A DNA stretch of 51,877 nt from Candidatus Scatosoma pullicola (GCA_018712725.1 DVGN01000051.1:1-51877); one strand, 5' to 3'; counted from the first letter of the stretch, positions 25,702 through 32,996 are shown. A program made the numbers and translations. Notes: generated by a model from the sequence alone, not told the origin.

Positions 25702-26229
25702 ATGAAACACGATCGACTCGAACAGAAGATAGCCGAGCTGAAAGCCGGGGACGCGCGCGCGTTCGACTTCATTTACGAACGCACCAACCGCTCCGTCTAT
25801 TTTGCCATTTTTTACATCGTGCGGGATAAGATGTACGCCGAAGACCTGTTGCAGGACACCTTCGTCAGGGCGATTTCCTCCCTGCACCAATACGCGCCCG
25901 GCACCAATTTCACCGCCTGGCTGTGCGCCATCGGCAAATCGCTCGCCTTGAACCACCTGAAAAAGTACCGGCGGGAAGTCCCCACCGACTTCGAAGCGGA
26001 CGCCCATAAATTCGGGTCGGGAGAGGCGGACATCCCCTATATCTTCGACCTTGCGGCGCGGGTGCTGACCGAAGACGAATACGAAATCGTCATGCTCTGT
26101 CAGGTCTCCAGATACAAGCGCCGGGAGGTCGCCGAAATGCTCGGCATCCCCATCGGAACGGTCACCTGGAAGAACAACGAAGCTCTGAAAAAGCTGAGAG
26201 CGCATCTCGAAAAGGAGGGCGGCGCATGA
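25702..26229 (+). CDS. ECF-family RNA polymerase sigma factor
   Basis: A 175-residue extracytoplasmic-function sigma factor that directs RNA polymerase to a small regulon. Region 2 (about 10-80) includes the AEDLLQDTFVRAISSLHQY segment that contacts the -10 element. Region 4 (about 118-172) includes YKRREVAEMLGIPIGTVTWKN, the -35-binding helix-turn-helix. No sigma 1.1 or region 3 is present. Its stop overlaps the next start by 4 bases (ATGA), so it is translated together with the membrane anti-sigma-like protein, which is typical of such pairs. Two promoters precede it. Confidence 0.95.
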   Translation: MKHDRLEQKIAELKAGDARAFDFIYERTNRSVYFAIFYIVRDKMYAEDLLQDTFVRAISSLHQYAPGTNFTAWLCAIGKSLALNHLKKYRREVPTDFEADAHKFGSGEADIPYIFDLAARVLTEDEYEIVMLCQVSRYKRREVAEMLGIPIGTVTWKNNEALKKLRAHLEKEGGA

Positions 26230-27473
26230 AAGACGTGAAAAAATTGCTTTCCGAACAGGCGTCGGAAATTCTGCCCGACGACAAGGCGGTAAAACAGAAT
26301 ATCCGGCGGGAGCTCGGCATCGGGGAAGAGGAAGCCGTCCTTTCCTATGCGCACGGCGGAGAAAAGCATATCCGCGGCAGCAAGGGGAAAATCGCGGCGA
26401 TATGCGCGGCGGCGCTCGCCTGCATCCTCTGCCTCTGCGTCCTTCTGCCCGCCCTTTTCCGCAACAGGCCGCAGATCCCCGGCAATCCCGTCGGGAACAA
26501 ATTCGCGCAGATCACGGACGCCGATTCCTTCTACGCCTACGGCGCCGCGTCCGTCGGCATGCTGATCTCATCCGGGCAAAATGCAGCCGCCCCCGCCGCC
26601 CCTGCGGCGTCTCCCGTCCGGGCGACGTCCGCGTCCCTCTCCCCCGCCGCGAACGCAAATTCCCGCGCCGCCGAGCCGGACGAAGGGCTGATCGAAGAGA
26701 TCAACCGCTATCTGTCTCTCGTGGAGAGCCTTTTGAGCGACGGCGCCATCGAAGGCACGGGGATCGCGGGCGAAAACGGGTACGAATACGGCATGACCGT
26801 GCAATACACCGATCTGCTCGGCTCCCCCGCCTCCTATACGATGTACTACGACAAAGAATTTTTATACGGGGAGACGGAGGACGGCGAATCGGAAGAAAAT
26901 TACGCCATTTCCGGCATCCTGCGCGTCGGCGCCGCCGAATATCCCGTGGAGGGAATGTACAAGACGGAGACGGAAGAGGGAGAGGCGGAAAACGAGCTGT
27001 ATTTCCGCGCCTTCACGGACGAAAGCGGCTCTTCTTATATCGAAGTGCGGCAGGAATACGAATCGGAAGAAGAGGACGGAGAAGCGGAAATCGAACAGGA
27101 ATACGTGTATTCCGTCTATGAAGGCGGCGAATTGACCGAACGCACGACCATCGAATACGAATCGGAGGACGGCGAACTCGAACTTCTGATGCGCATATCG
27201 GGAGGCGGCAGGACGGAAACCCTCGCCTTCCGCGACGAGACGGAAAACGGCGAGCGGGTGCTGCGCGTTTCGGGCACGATAGACGGCAGCCGCGTGCAGT
27301 TCCGCGTCTATGTCCGGGAGGGGCAATATCACTATGTGTTCGAAGACGGCTCCACCTCCGACTTCGACCGCTTCGACAAGGACGACGACCACGACGGCAA
27401 GGACGACGATGATGACGACGATGACGATCGGGAAGAGGATGACGACGATGACGACGATCGCTTCGACGATTGA
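26226..27473 (+). CDS. Membrane anti-sigma-like protein with poly-Asp tail
   Basis: A 415-residue single-pass protein. Residues 1-54 are a short charged cytoplasmic domain in the position where anti-sigma proteins bind their sigma factor; 55-78 is the membrane segment (IAAICAAALACILCLCVLL); the rest is extracellular. The outer domain (about 90-370) is a paralogue of the lipoprotein at 24428. The C-terminus is a tail of about 33 residues that is almost all Asp, ending in RFDD, a motif also next to the Asp run in the lipoprotein. Poly-Asp stretches often bind calcium or other cations, so cation or cell-wall sensing is possible. I do not see a classical zinc-binding HxxxCxxC anti-sigma motif, so the assignment rests on gene order, overlap and topology. 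Confidence 0.85.
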   Translation: MKDVKKLLSEQASEILPDDKAVKQNIRRELGIGEEEAVLSYAHGGEKHIRGSKGKIAAICAAALACILCLCVLLPALFRNRPQIPGNPVGNKFAQITDADSFYAYGAASVGMLISSGQNAAAPAAPAASPVRATSASLSPAANANSRAAEPDEGLIEEINRYLSLVESLLSDGAIEGTGIAGENGYEYGMTVQYTDLLGSPASYTMYYDKEFLYGETEDGESEENYAISGILRVGAAEYPVEGMYKTETEEGEAENELYFRAFTDESGSSYIEVRQEYESEEEDGEAEIEQEYVYSVYEGGELTERTTIEYESEDGELELLMRISGGGRTETLAFRDETENGERVLRVSGTIDGSRVQFRVYVREGQYHYVFEDGSTSDFDRFDKDDDHDGKDDDDDDDDDREEDDDDDDDRFDD

Positions 27474-27525
27474 TTCCCCTCCCCTTTATCCGCCCGGCAG
27501 GCAGCGGGACAAATAAGCATAAAAA

Positions 27526-27561
27526 CAAGCGCTTCCGTTTCCGAAAGCGCTTGCTTTTTTT
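27526..27561. terminator. Terminator after the sigma/anti-sigma operon
   Basis: CAAGCGCTT and AAGCGCTTG pair around CCGTTTCCGA (the inner bases partly pair), followed by CTTTTTTTC on plus; the minus side is followed by TTTTTATG. Confidence 0.88.
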
Positions 27562-27587
27562 CATTTCATTGAACTGACGATACGAAG

Positions 27588-28592
27588 TCAGGCGTTCTTC
27601 ATGCCCTCTTCGATCGCGACGGCGACCGCGACGGTGGCGCCGACCATGGGGTTGTTGCCCATGCCGATCAAACCCATCATCTCGACGTGCGCGGGAACGG
27701 AGGAAGAGCCCGCGAACTGCGCGTCCGAGTGCATCCTGCCCATCGTATCCGTCATGCCGTAGGACGCGGGGCCCGCCGCCATGTTGTCGGGGTGCAGCGT
27801 TCTGCCCGTGCCGCCGCCGGAAGCGACGGAGAAATACTTCACGCCGTTCTCGTTGCACCACTTCTTATAGGTGCCCGCGACGGGGTGCTGGAAGCGGGTG
27901 GGATTGGTGGAATTGCCCGTGATGGAAACGCCGACCTTTTCCAGCTTCATGATCGCCACGCCTTCGGGAACGTCGTCCGCGCCGTAGCACTTGACCTTCG
28001 CGCGGTCGCCGTCCGAGAACGCCTTCTCGTAAACGACTTTCACCGTTTCGGTGGAATGATCGAATTCCGTCTCCACGAAGGTGAAGCCGTTGATTCTCGA
28101 AATGATATAGGCGGCGTCCTTGCCGAGGCCGTTCAGGATGACCCGAAGGGGCTTCTTGCGGACTTTGTTGGCGTTCTGCGCGATGGAGATGGCGCCTTCC
28201 GCCGCCGCGAAGGATTCGTGCCCCGCGAGGAAGCAGAAGCATTCGGTGTCTTCGGAAAGGAGCATGGCGCCGAGATTGCCGTGGCCGAGACCGACCTGGC
28301 GGTTCTGGGCGACCGAACCGGGAACGCAGAACGCCTGCAGGCCGATGCCGACCGCAGCCGCCGCGTCGGAAGCCTTCTTGCAGCCCTTCTTGATCGCGAT
28401 CGCCGCGCCGACGGTGTACGCCCACACCGCGTTGTCGAAGCAGATGGGCTGAGTGCCGCGGACGATCTTTTCGCAATCGACGCCCTTGGAAAGGCAGATG
28501 TCGCGGCACTCCTCGACGGAGGAGATGCCATATTCCTTCAAAACGCCGTTGATTTTATCGATTCTTCTTTCATAACCTTCAAATAATGACAT
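27588..28592 (-). CDS. GGGtGRT protein (partner of a NifU-like scaffold)
   Basis: A 334-residue soluble protein of the family named for its GGGTGRTLHPDNMAAGPASY segment, seen here near residue 250. It also has Gly/Ala-rich stretches (NNPMVGATVAVAVAIEEG) and four or five scattered cysteines in its first half (ECRDICLSKGVDC), possibly metal ligands. To my knowledge the family is widespread in Clostridia but not functionally characterised. It follows the NifU-like gene by 19 bases in the same direction, and I recall this pairing as common, which points to Fe-S chemistry. The start has a strong AAGGAGG. Confidence 0.85.
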   Translation of the reverse strand: MSLFEGYERRIDKINGVLKEYGISSVEECRDICLSKGVDCEKIVRGTQPICFDNAVWAYTVGAAIAIKKGCKKASDAAAAVGIGLQAFCVPGSVAQNRQVGLGHGNLGAMLLSEDTECFCFLAGHESFAAAEGAISIAQNANKVRKKPLRVILNGLGKDAAYIISRINGFTFVETEFDHSTETVKVVYEKAFSDGDRAKVKCYGADDVPEGVAIMKLEKVGVSITGNSTNPTRFQHPVAGTYKKWCNENGVKYFSVASGGGTGRTLHPDNMAAGPASYGMTDTMGRMHSDAQFAGSSSVPAHVEMMGLIGMGNNPMVGATVAVAVAIEEGMKNA

Positions 28593-28611
28593 TTGCTTGT
28601 CCTCCTTAGGA

Positions 28612-29322
28612 TTACTCTTCGCGGGGGTCGATGAACTTCACGGCGCCCTGTTCGGCGGTGAATCTGCCATAGTGCCCCATCGCCTTCTTATAGGCTTCGT
28701 TGGGTTCCATTCCCTTCTTGATGAAATCGGTCATTTTGCCGAGGGAGACGAATTCGTAGCCGATGACTTCGTTGTTCGCGTCCAGAGCGATGCGGGTGAC
28801 ATACCCCTCCGCCATTTCGAGATAGCGAACGCCCTTCTGCAGGGTGGAATACATCGTGCCGACCTGCGAACGATGCCCTTTGCCGAGATCTTCGAGTCCC
28901 GCGCCGACGGGCAGCCCGTCTTCGGAGAAAGCCGACTGCGATCTGCCGTAGACGATCTGCAGGAAGAGTTCCCGCATCGCCGTGTTGATGGCGTCGCAGA
29001 CGAGGTCGGTGTTCAGCGCTTCGAGCGGGGTTTTGCCGGGCAGGATCTCCGCCGCCATCGCCGCGGAATGGGTCATGCCGGAGCAGCCGATCGTCTCGAC
29101 GAGCGCTTCCTGGATGATGCCTTCCTTGATGTTCAGGGTGAGCTTGCAGGCGCCCTGCTGCGGCGCGCACCAGCCCACGCCGTGCGTCAGACCGCTGATG
29201 TCCTTGATCTCTTTCGCATGGATCCACTTGCCCTCTTCGGGAATCGCGGAATTTTCATGACGGGCAACGCCCGCGCCCTTGGCGACGCAGAACATCTGTG
29301 CAACATCTTGTGATATTGTCAT
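28612..29322 (-). CDS. NifU/IscU-like iron-sulfur scaffold protein
   Basis: A 236-residue protein whose N-terminal half resembles IscU/NifU scaffolds: a cysteine in VGWCAPQQGACKLTLNI, and GCSGMTHSAAMAAEIL, the equivalent of the GCGSAIAS-type scaffold cysteine region. The C-terminal part (LEMAEGYVTRIALDANNEVI and beyond) is specific to this Clostridial branch. The start at 29322 is chosen because GGAGG lies 8 bases before it; the ORF-track start at 29337 is a TTG that includes the ribosome-binding site itself. It is co-transcribed with the GGGtGRT gene from a consensus-like promoter. The normal Fe-S cysteine desulfurase partner may be elsewhere. Confidence 0.85.
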   Translation of the reverse strand: MTISQDVAQMFCVAKGAGVARHENSAIPEEGKWIHAKEIKDISGLTHGVGWCAPQQGACKLTLNIKEGIIQEALVETIGCSGMTHSAAMAAEILPGKTPLEALNTDLVCDAINTAMRELFLQIVYGRSQSAFSEDGLPVGAGLEDLGKGHRSQVGTMYSTLQKGVRYLEMAEGYVTRIALDANNEVIGYEFVSLGKMTDFIKKGMEPNEAYKKAMGHYGRFTAEQGAVKFIDPREE

Positions 29323-29361
29323 TATGAATTCCTCCAAAAATTATTGTTTGCTTTACCGATT

Positions 29362-29391
29362 GGCATTCGTCCGGCCGGCATCCGTCCGACC
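29362..29391 (-). repeat. Tandem 15-base repeat in the scaffold-gene leader
   Basis: GGTCGGACGGATGCC is followed directly by GGCCGGACGAATGCC on the minus strand (13 of 15 identical), inside the 5' leader. Confidence 0.6.
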
Positions 29392-29411
29392 GCCCGTTCC
29401 GAGCCTTATAC

Positions 29412-29440
29412 AGTATACCACATTTTTCCGGAAATTTCAA
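29412..29440 (-). promoter_or_regulatory. Promoter of the NifU-like/GGGtGRT operon
   Basis: On the minus strand TTGAAA (29435-29440), 17 bases, TATACT (29412-29417), leaving a leader of about 80 bases. Confidence 0.82.
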
Positions 29441-29491
29441 CAGCCTGTCCGCCCTTTTTATCCGATTTTCGGAAAAATTTTTCCCGTTTTA

Positions 29492-29520
29492 TTGTCTTTT
29501 GTCCGCTTTCGTGCTATAAT
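29492..29520 (+). promoter_or_regulatory. Promoter of the YwaF-like gene
   Basis: TTGTCT (29492-29497), 17 bases, TATAAT (29515-29520). Confidence 0.8.
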
Positions 29521-29524
29521 GAAA

Positions 29525-29554
29525 GGCGGAAGGAGGTTTTTCCGCCCTTCCGCC
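29525..29554 (+). promoter_or_regulatory. 5'-end hairpin containing an AGGAGG
   Basis: GGCGGAAGG and CCTTCCGCC pair perfectly around 12 bases at the very start of the predicted transcript. The stem-loop hides an AGGAGG; the working site is the GAGG just after it. It may stabilise the mRNA or tune translation. Confidence 0.5.
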
Positions 29555-29568
29555 GAGGTATCTCCCCT

Positions 29569-30375
29569 ATGGATCTGCTTATCCGCTTTCTCGAAAAAAC
29601 GGCGTGGGAAATGACGCCGCCCGAGCCTTACGGCACCTTTCATCTCGTCTTCTGGCTGACGGGACTGCCGATCGCGTTCCTGGCGGCGTTTTTCCTCCGA
29701 AAGATCTCGGACAAGACGGACCGGCGGCTTTTGTTCTCCGTCGGATTTGTCCTGCTGCTCGCGGAAGCCTATAAACAGCTCTTCTATACGTTTATCGTCG
29801 GCGGGGGCGAATATCAGTTCGACCGCATCCCCTTCCAGCTTTGCAGCATGCCGATGTACGCCTGTCTGGTTCTCCCCTTTCTCAGAGAGGGAAAATTCCG
29901 GCGCGCCCTTTGCACCTTTACCGCTTCTTTCGGCTTCATGGGCGGATTTGTGTCCTATTTTTCCCCCGAAAGCATGTGCCTGCCCTATTGGACGCTGACC
30001 ATCCATTCCTTTTCCTGGCACATGATTCTCGTCTTTATCGGGCTGTACCTCTTCTTTTCGGGCAGGGCGGGCGCCCGATTTCGGGATTTCCTCCCCGCCG
30101 CGGGGATCTATCTTTCCCTCTGTCTCGTCGCCTTCGGCATCAACGTGCTGTGCTATAACTGCCCCGGCGCGGACGTCAATATGTTTTACGTCGGTCCCAA
30201 ACCCAGCCCGCTCGTCATCTGCCGGGACATCGTCGCCCGGTTCGGCTGGGCGGTGAATACCGTCGTCTACGTCTCCGCGCTCACCCTCTGCGCCTTTGCC
30301 TTTTATTCCGCCTATCTGCTTTTGCGCAAAGCCGTCCGAAAACGTGCGGAAAAACGCATACGGAAAAAAGCATAA
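29569..30375 (+). CDS. YwaF-like (TIGR02206-type) integral membrane protein
   Basis: A 268-residue protein with about seven hydrophobic segments, matching the YwaF group of conserved Bacillota membrane proteins of unknown function. Recognisable features are LLLAEAYKQLFYTF near the second helix, IPFQLCSMPMYACLVLPF, a central His in TIHSFSWHMILVF, and a short basic tail (RKRAEKRIRKKA). The start ATG at 29569 is preceded by GAGG ten bases upstream; the ORF-track start lies upstream of the promoter. It is a single-gene unit diverging from the Fe-S scaffold operon. Confidence 0.85.
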   Translation: MDLLIRFLEKTAWEMTPPEPYGTFHLVFWLTGLPIAFLAAFFLRKISDKTDRRLLFSVGFVLLLAEAYKQLFYTFIVGGGEYQFDRIPFQLCSMPMYACLVLPFLREGKFRRALCTFTASFGFMGGFVSYFSPESMCLPYWTLTIHSFSWHMILVFIGLYLFFSGRAGARFRDFLPAAGIYLSLCLVAFGINVLCYNCPGADVNMFYVGPKPSPLVICRDIVARFGWAVNTVVYVSALTLCAFAFYSAYLLLRKAVRKRAEKRIRKKA

Positions 30376-30518
30376 AACAACCCGCCCCCAATGCCAACCT
30401 CAGTAGAACACTAAATTATCAGAAGGACGCCCCTACAAATTTGCGAATATGATTGCAACGCAATAGCTCTGCCATATATATAACTAAAATATAGTGTGCG
30501 GATATTCCCTTCCACAAA

Positions 30519-30549
30519 ACATAAAAGCCCACCCCCTTATTGGGTGGGC
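30519..30549 (-). terminator. Hairpin with T-run on the minus strand
   Basis: GCCCACCC and GGGTGGGC pair; on minus the stem is followed by TTTTATGTTTT. No intact minus-strand gene ends here, which fits a decayed insertion. Confidence 0.55.
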
Positions 30550-30558
30550 AATACCAAA

Positions 30559-30591
30559 CAAGGTCTTAAAGTAATTTGACCTTGCTTTTTT
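30559..30591 (+). terminator. Terminator on plus
   Basis: CAAGGTC and GACCTTG pair around 12 bases, followed by CTTTTTTC. Plausible terminator for the YwaF-like gene. Confidence 0.65.
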
Positions 30592-30646
30592 CAATCCTTT
30601 CAAACCCAGGCGTAACTTTATCTGTTAAAATAAAAGGAAACCGATA

Positions 30647-30844
30647 AGGCAACGGTCAGAAAGATAAACAGCCTCATCAAAGACATTTCCCGCAACGGAC
30701 TATCCAAGGGCATCGGGCAGCCCGAACCTCTGCGCTATCGCAAGGCGTGGAGCCGCAGAATCACCCATTCCGACAGACTTGTATACAATTTTGACGAGAA
30801 CAAAAAAACTCATCATTGCCTGCATGGAACATTATGAAACATAA
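30647..30844 (+). pseudogene. Broken YoeB/Txe-family toxin gene
   Basis: Translation in two frames gives most of a YoeB-type mRNA interferase: ETDKATVRKINSLIKDI, then GIGQPEPL, WSRRI and DRLVYNFDENKK, followed after a frame change by LIIACMEHYET and a stop. The shift falls in a run of seven A bases (near 30800), consistent with one inserted A. The usual first 20 or so residues, including the start codon, are missing, and the segment between EPL and WSRRI is about two residues short. No antitoxin remains. Toxin activity is therefore not expected. Too short and too broken for the ORF track. Confidence 0.8.
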
Positions 30845-30860
30845 GCCGGCGCGACAAAAA

Positions 30861-30881
30861 GCCGTGACGATTTGTCACGGC
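30861..30881 (-). terminator. Hairpin with T-run on minus
   Basis: GCCGTGAC and GTCACGGC pair perfectly; the minus side continues TTTTTGTCGC. A second stop for transcripts from sigK. Confidence 0.55.
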
Positions 30882-30916
30882 CTTTCCCTCACTCCAAACT
30901 TACACCATAAAAGAGT

Positions 30917-30960
30917 GCCCCGAAAATCAAGCGTTCCGTCCCTTTTCGGGGCGGTTTTTA
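30917..30960. terminator. Terminator at the sigK 3' end
   Basis: GCCCCGAAAA (30917-30926) and TTTTCGGGGC (30943-30952) pair perfectly, with GGTTTTTA after it on plus and ACTCTTTTA after it on minus. Confidence 0.75.
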
Positions 30961-31659
30961 TTCGAAAAAATCCTCCGGGCGCAGGCGGGCGCGCAGTTTT
31001 TCGATCGCCCGCTTTTCGATGCGGGATATGTACGAGCGGGAAATTTTCAGCATCCCCGCCACCTCCCGCTGGGGCAGCGGCACCCCGCCTTTCAGCGCAT
31101 ACCGAAGGCAGATGACCGTATACTCCCGATCGCTTAAAATTTTTCGTATCTGGGAAACGAGCTTCTCCCGCTGCACCGACCTCTCCACCTTGTCGAAAAC
31201 GCAGTCCTCTTTTTCAAAGAGCAGATCCATCAGCGTGAGTTCGTTTCCGTCCTTGTCCGTCCCCACCGGCTCGGAAAGGGAACAGTTGTTTCTGTGCTTC
31301 TTATTCGCGCGGATGAGCATGAGGATTTCGTTTTCGATACACCGCGCCGTGTACGTCGCCAATGCCGTCCCGTGCCCCGGCTCGTAGGTATTGATCGCCT
31401 TGATGAGGCCGATGCTCCCCACCGAGATGAGGTCGTCCGTCTCCGCCGCGCCCGTATATTTTTTGACAATATGCGCCACCAAACGCATATTGTGCTTTAC
31501 GAGAATGTCCTTTGCCGCCTTGTCCCCCTTCGCCGCAAGGGCGAGATACTTTTCCTCCTCCTCTTTGGGAAGGGGCTTCGGAAAGGAATTTTTTCCCCCG
31601 ATCGTCCCCGTGAAGAATACGATCTTGCCGAGAATCGCCCACAAAAAATCCAAAAACAT
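30958..31659 (-). CDS. sigK: Sporulation sigma factor SigK
   Basis: The late mother-cell sigma factor that turns on coat, exosporium and germination genes. The 233-residue protein has the sporulation-sigma core: NMRLVAHIVKKY, TDDLISVGSIGLIKAI, a region 2.4 TYTARCIENEILM, and a region 4 helix-turn-helix (PQREVAGMLKISRSYISRIEKRAI). The N-terminus (MFLDFLWAILGKI...NSFPKPLPKEEEEKYL) has the hydrophobic pro-sequence expected before proteolytic activation. The reading frame is whole, with no skin-type insertion. A GGGAGG site precedes the start. The upstream region carries a sigma-E-like promoter, a SpoIIID-like box and a palindrome array. The closest alternative would be sigma-E, but SigK fits better. 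Confidence 0.9.
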   Translation of the reverse strand: MFLDFLWAILGKIVFFTGTIGGKNSFPKPLPKEEEEKYLALAAKGDKAAKDILVKHNMRLVAHIVKKYTGAAETDDLISVGSIGLIKAINTYEPGHGTALATYTARCIENEILMLIRANKKHRNNCSLSEPVGTDKDGNELTLMDLLFEKEDCVFDKVERSVQREKLVSQIRKILSDREYTVICLRYALKGGVPLPQREVAGMLKISRSYISRIEKRAIEKLRARLRPEDFFE

Positions 31660-31721
31660 AACGCGCCGCCTCCCGGGCGGGAGCTCGCAAAATGCGGCAT
31701 TCCCGTCACATACAGTACTCT

Positions 31722-31751
31722 ATCGTATGAAGCGGACGGTTTGTACTATGC
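31722..31751 (-). promoter_or_regulatory. Sigma-E-type promoter of sigK
   Basis: On minus GCATAGT (31745-31751), 15 bases, CATACGAT (31722-31729), close to the sigma-E consensus (ATATT-like -35 and CATACAnT -10). This is how sigK is known to be started in Bacillus. Confidence 0.6.
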
Positions 31752-31759
31752 AGATTACC

Positions 31760-31769
31760 TCTTGTCTTT
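31760..31769 (-). promoter_or_regulatory. SpoIIID-like box upstream of sigK
   Basis: AAAGACAAGA on minus matches nine of ten positions of the SpoIIID consensus (WWRRACARNY), just upstream of the -35. Confidence 0.45.
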
Positions 31770-31806
31770 CCCTCTTTTTTTCGGTAAAACCCCGCCAATA
31801 AATTAT

Positions 31807-31880
31807 TATGTGTGGCATAATTATTATGTCTGACATACTATATTATTGCTATACCTGACATAATTATTCTGTCAGACATA
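31807..31880. repeat. Array of four 13-bp palindromes (TATGTCWGACATA)
   Basis: Plus-strand copies: TATGTGTGGCATA (31807), TATGTCTGACATA (31825), TATACCTGACATA (31850) and TCTGTCAGACATA (31868). Starts are 18, 25 and 18 bases apart, i.e. two equal pairs. The setting, upstream of sigK and just after a terminator, suggests operators for an unidentified regulator. Confidence 0.7.
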
Positions 31881-31886
31881 GTATAT

Positions 31887-31915
31887 AAAAACTCCCCGCA
31901 GTTCGGGGAGTTTTT
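31887..31915. terminator. Bidirectional terminator after the HD gene
   Basis: AAAAACTCCCCG and CGGGGAGTTTTT pair perfectly around CAGTT. Confidence 0.88.
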
Positions 31916-31942
31916 CAAAAAAATCGCTCTTTTTTCTTACTT

Positions 31943-32512
31943 TTACGGCTTTTCGGCTCGTTCGATCTTTTCCCGGCTGATTTCGTTGCACCTCTCTTTC
32001 AACCGCCTTGTATACTCCGAAAAAGCTGTACTCTCTTTGCCATAGGAGAGCTGCAGATCGTATTCGAGCGGCATCCATGTGGAAATATCCGCTTCGTTGT
32101 GCTGAATGACCGCCTCCATATTGTCGAGCGCTTTGAAAAGTTTCGCTTCCGGCGTTCGCATCCCCTCCATTTCATCGAAAAGGGAAGAAAGTTCCGCCCG
32201 ATAAGGCGGGGGAAGTTCGTCGATAAAGGCGCGGACGTTTTTCTTTTCCCGCGCTTCGTCCTCCCCTGTCTTTTCGAAGGAAGGGACGTCTCCCGTAAAC
32301 GCTTCGCCCAGATCGTGAAAGAGGCACATTAAAATGACTTTTCCGATGTCGGCGTCCGGATATTCGTCTTTTACGAAATACGCCATCACCGCCAGCCGGT
32401 GCGAATGTTCGGCGACGCTCTCCTTTCTTCCCGAAGAGGTAAACGAATGCCGGGTGTTGTTTTTGAGCTTCTCAAACACGCCGAGAATTTCCAGATACCG
32501 ATTTACTTCCAT
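31943..32512 (-). CDS. HD-domain hydrolase (YfbR/5'-deoxynucleotidase-like)
   Basis: A 189-residue HD-type metal hydrolase. It shows the order expected for this group: a basic LKNNTRHSFTSSGRKESVAEHSHRLA segment (first His), LMCLFHDLGEAFTGDVP (the HD pair with a following Glu and Asp), and a late Asp in FKALDNMEAVIQHNE. The closest known type by motif is the YfbR-like 5'-deoxynucleotidase group, but the exact substrate is inference. It is a single gene on minus, ending at a strong terminator; rnpB lies upstream on the same strand with its own terminator. Confidence 0.85.
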   Translation of the reverse strand: MEVNRYLEILGVFEKLKNNTRHSFTSSGRKESVAEHSHRLAVMAYFVKDEYPDADIGKVILMCLFHDLGEAFTGDVPSFEKTGEDEAREKKNVRAFIDELPPPYRAELSSLFDEMEGMRTPEAKLFKALDNMEAVIQHNEADISTWMPLEYDLQLSYGKESTAFSEYTRRLKERCNEISREKIERAEKP

Positions 32513-32593
32513 ATCTCCTTTTATAACGCCTCCTTTGCGCTCTGTGAAACGTATTTTGTGAAACCGAAGGGGATTTTACCCCGTAAAAACGCG

Positions 32594-32621
32594 AAAAAGC
32601 CCGGAAAAACCCGGACTTTTT
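32594..32621 (-). terminator. Terminator of rnpB
   Basis: On minus AAAGTCCGG and CCGGGCTTT pair around the T-rich loop, followed by TTCGCG; it begins 8 bases after the predicted RNA 3' end. Confidence 0.75.
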
Positions 32622-32628
32622 CAAAAAG

Positions 32629-32984
32629 ACGACGCGAGTCTGTCGATAAGCCGAGTTCTGTCGTGTACGGTCATCTATCTAGGCTTGCCGTCGCCGACAA
32701 GCTCAAGCGATATTCACGGCGATCTGCCGGACGGACAGCCCTGTGTGGCAGACGCCCAATCTTGCAGCGGGTGGGGTTTACATGGCATACCCCGTTACCG
32801 GGGTATCGGTGAGCTCTTACCTCGCCTTTCCATCCTTACAGGGCAAAGCCCTGCGGTTTATTTCTGTTGCACTTTCCTTGAAGTCGCCTTCACCTGACGT
32901 TATCAGGCACCCTGTCCTGTGCTGCTCGGACTTTCCTCATTGTCCCCGAAGGGACCCCGCGACCGTATAACAAACTCGAATCGT
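32629..32984 (-). ncRNA. rnpB: RNase P RNA (class A), rnpB
   Basis: The catalytic RNA that matures tRNA 5' ends. Conserved segments read in order on the minus strand: GAGGAAAGTCCGAGC (CR I), ACAGAAATAAACCGC, GGTAAGAGCTCACCG, and near the 3' end ACAGAACTCGGCTTATCG (CR V). The ends form a long P1 helix: ACGATTCGAGTTTGTT at the 5' end pairs with GACAGACTCGCGTCGT at the 3' end with one mismatch. The predicted transcription start from the -10 box falls exactly on the first base of P1 (32984), so no 5' processing seems needed. The plus-strand ORFs over this region are artefacts. Confidence 0.96.
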
Positions 32985-32990
32985 AATTAT

Positions 32991-32996
32991 ATTATA
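32991..32996 (-). promoter_or_regulatory. -10 box of rnpB
   Basis: TATAAT on minus, 7 bases before the RNA start. The -35 is weak. Confidence 0.75.

Larger units (their letters stand above)
30376..30646. other. AT-rich intergenic stretch without a gene
   Basis: I see no supported gene here. Base composition drops compared with the flanks. It holds two hairpins listed separately, and it ends in the broken toxin gene, so it may be the remains of an inserted toxin-antitoxin cassette. No YefM-like antitoxin can be recognised. Confidence 0.6.

Noticed and set aside
32685-32970. Short ORFs across the rnpB region
   Set aside because: They translate a structured RNA; conserved RNase P segments explain the sequence.
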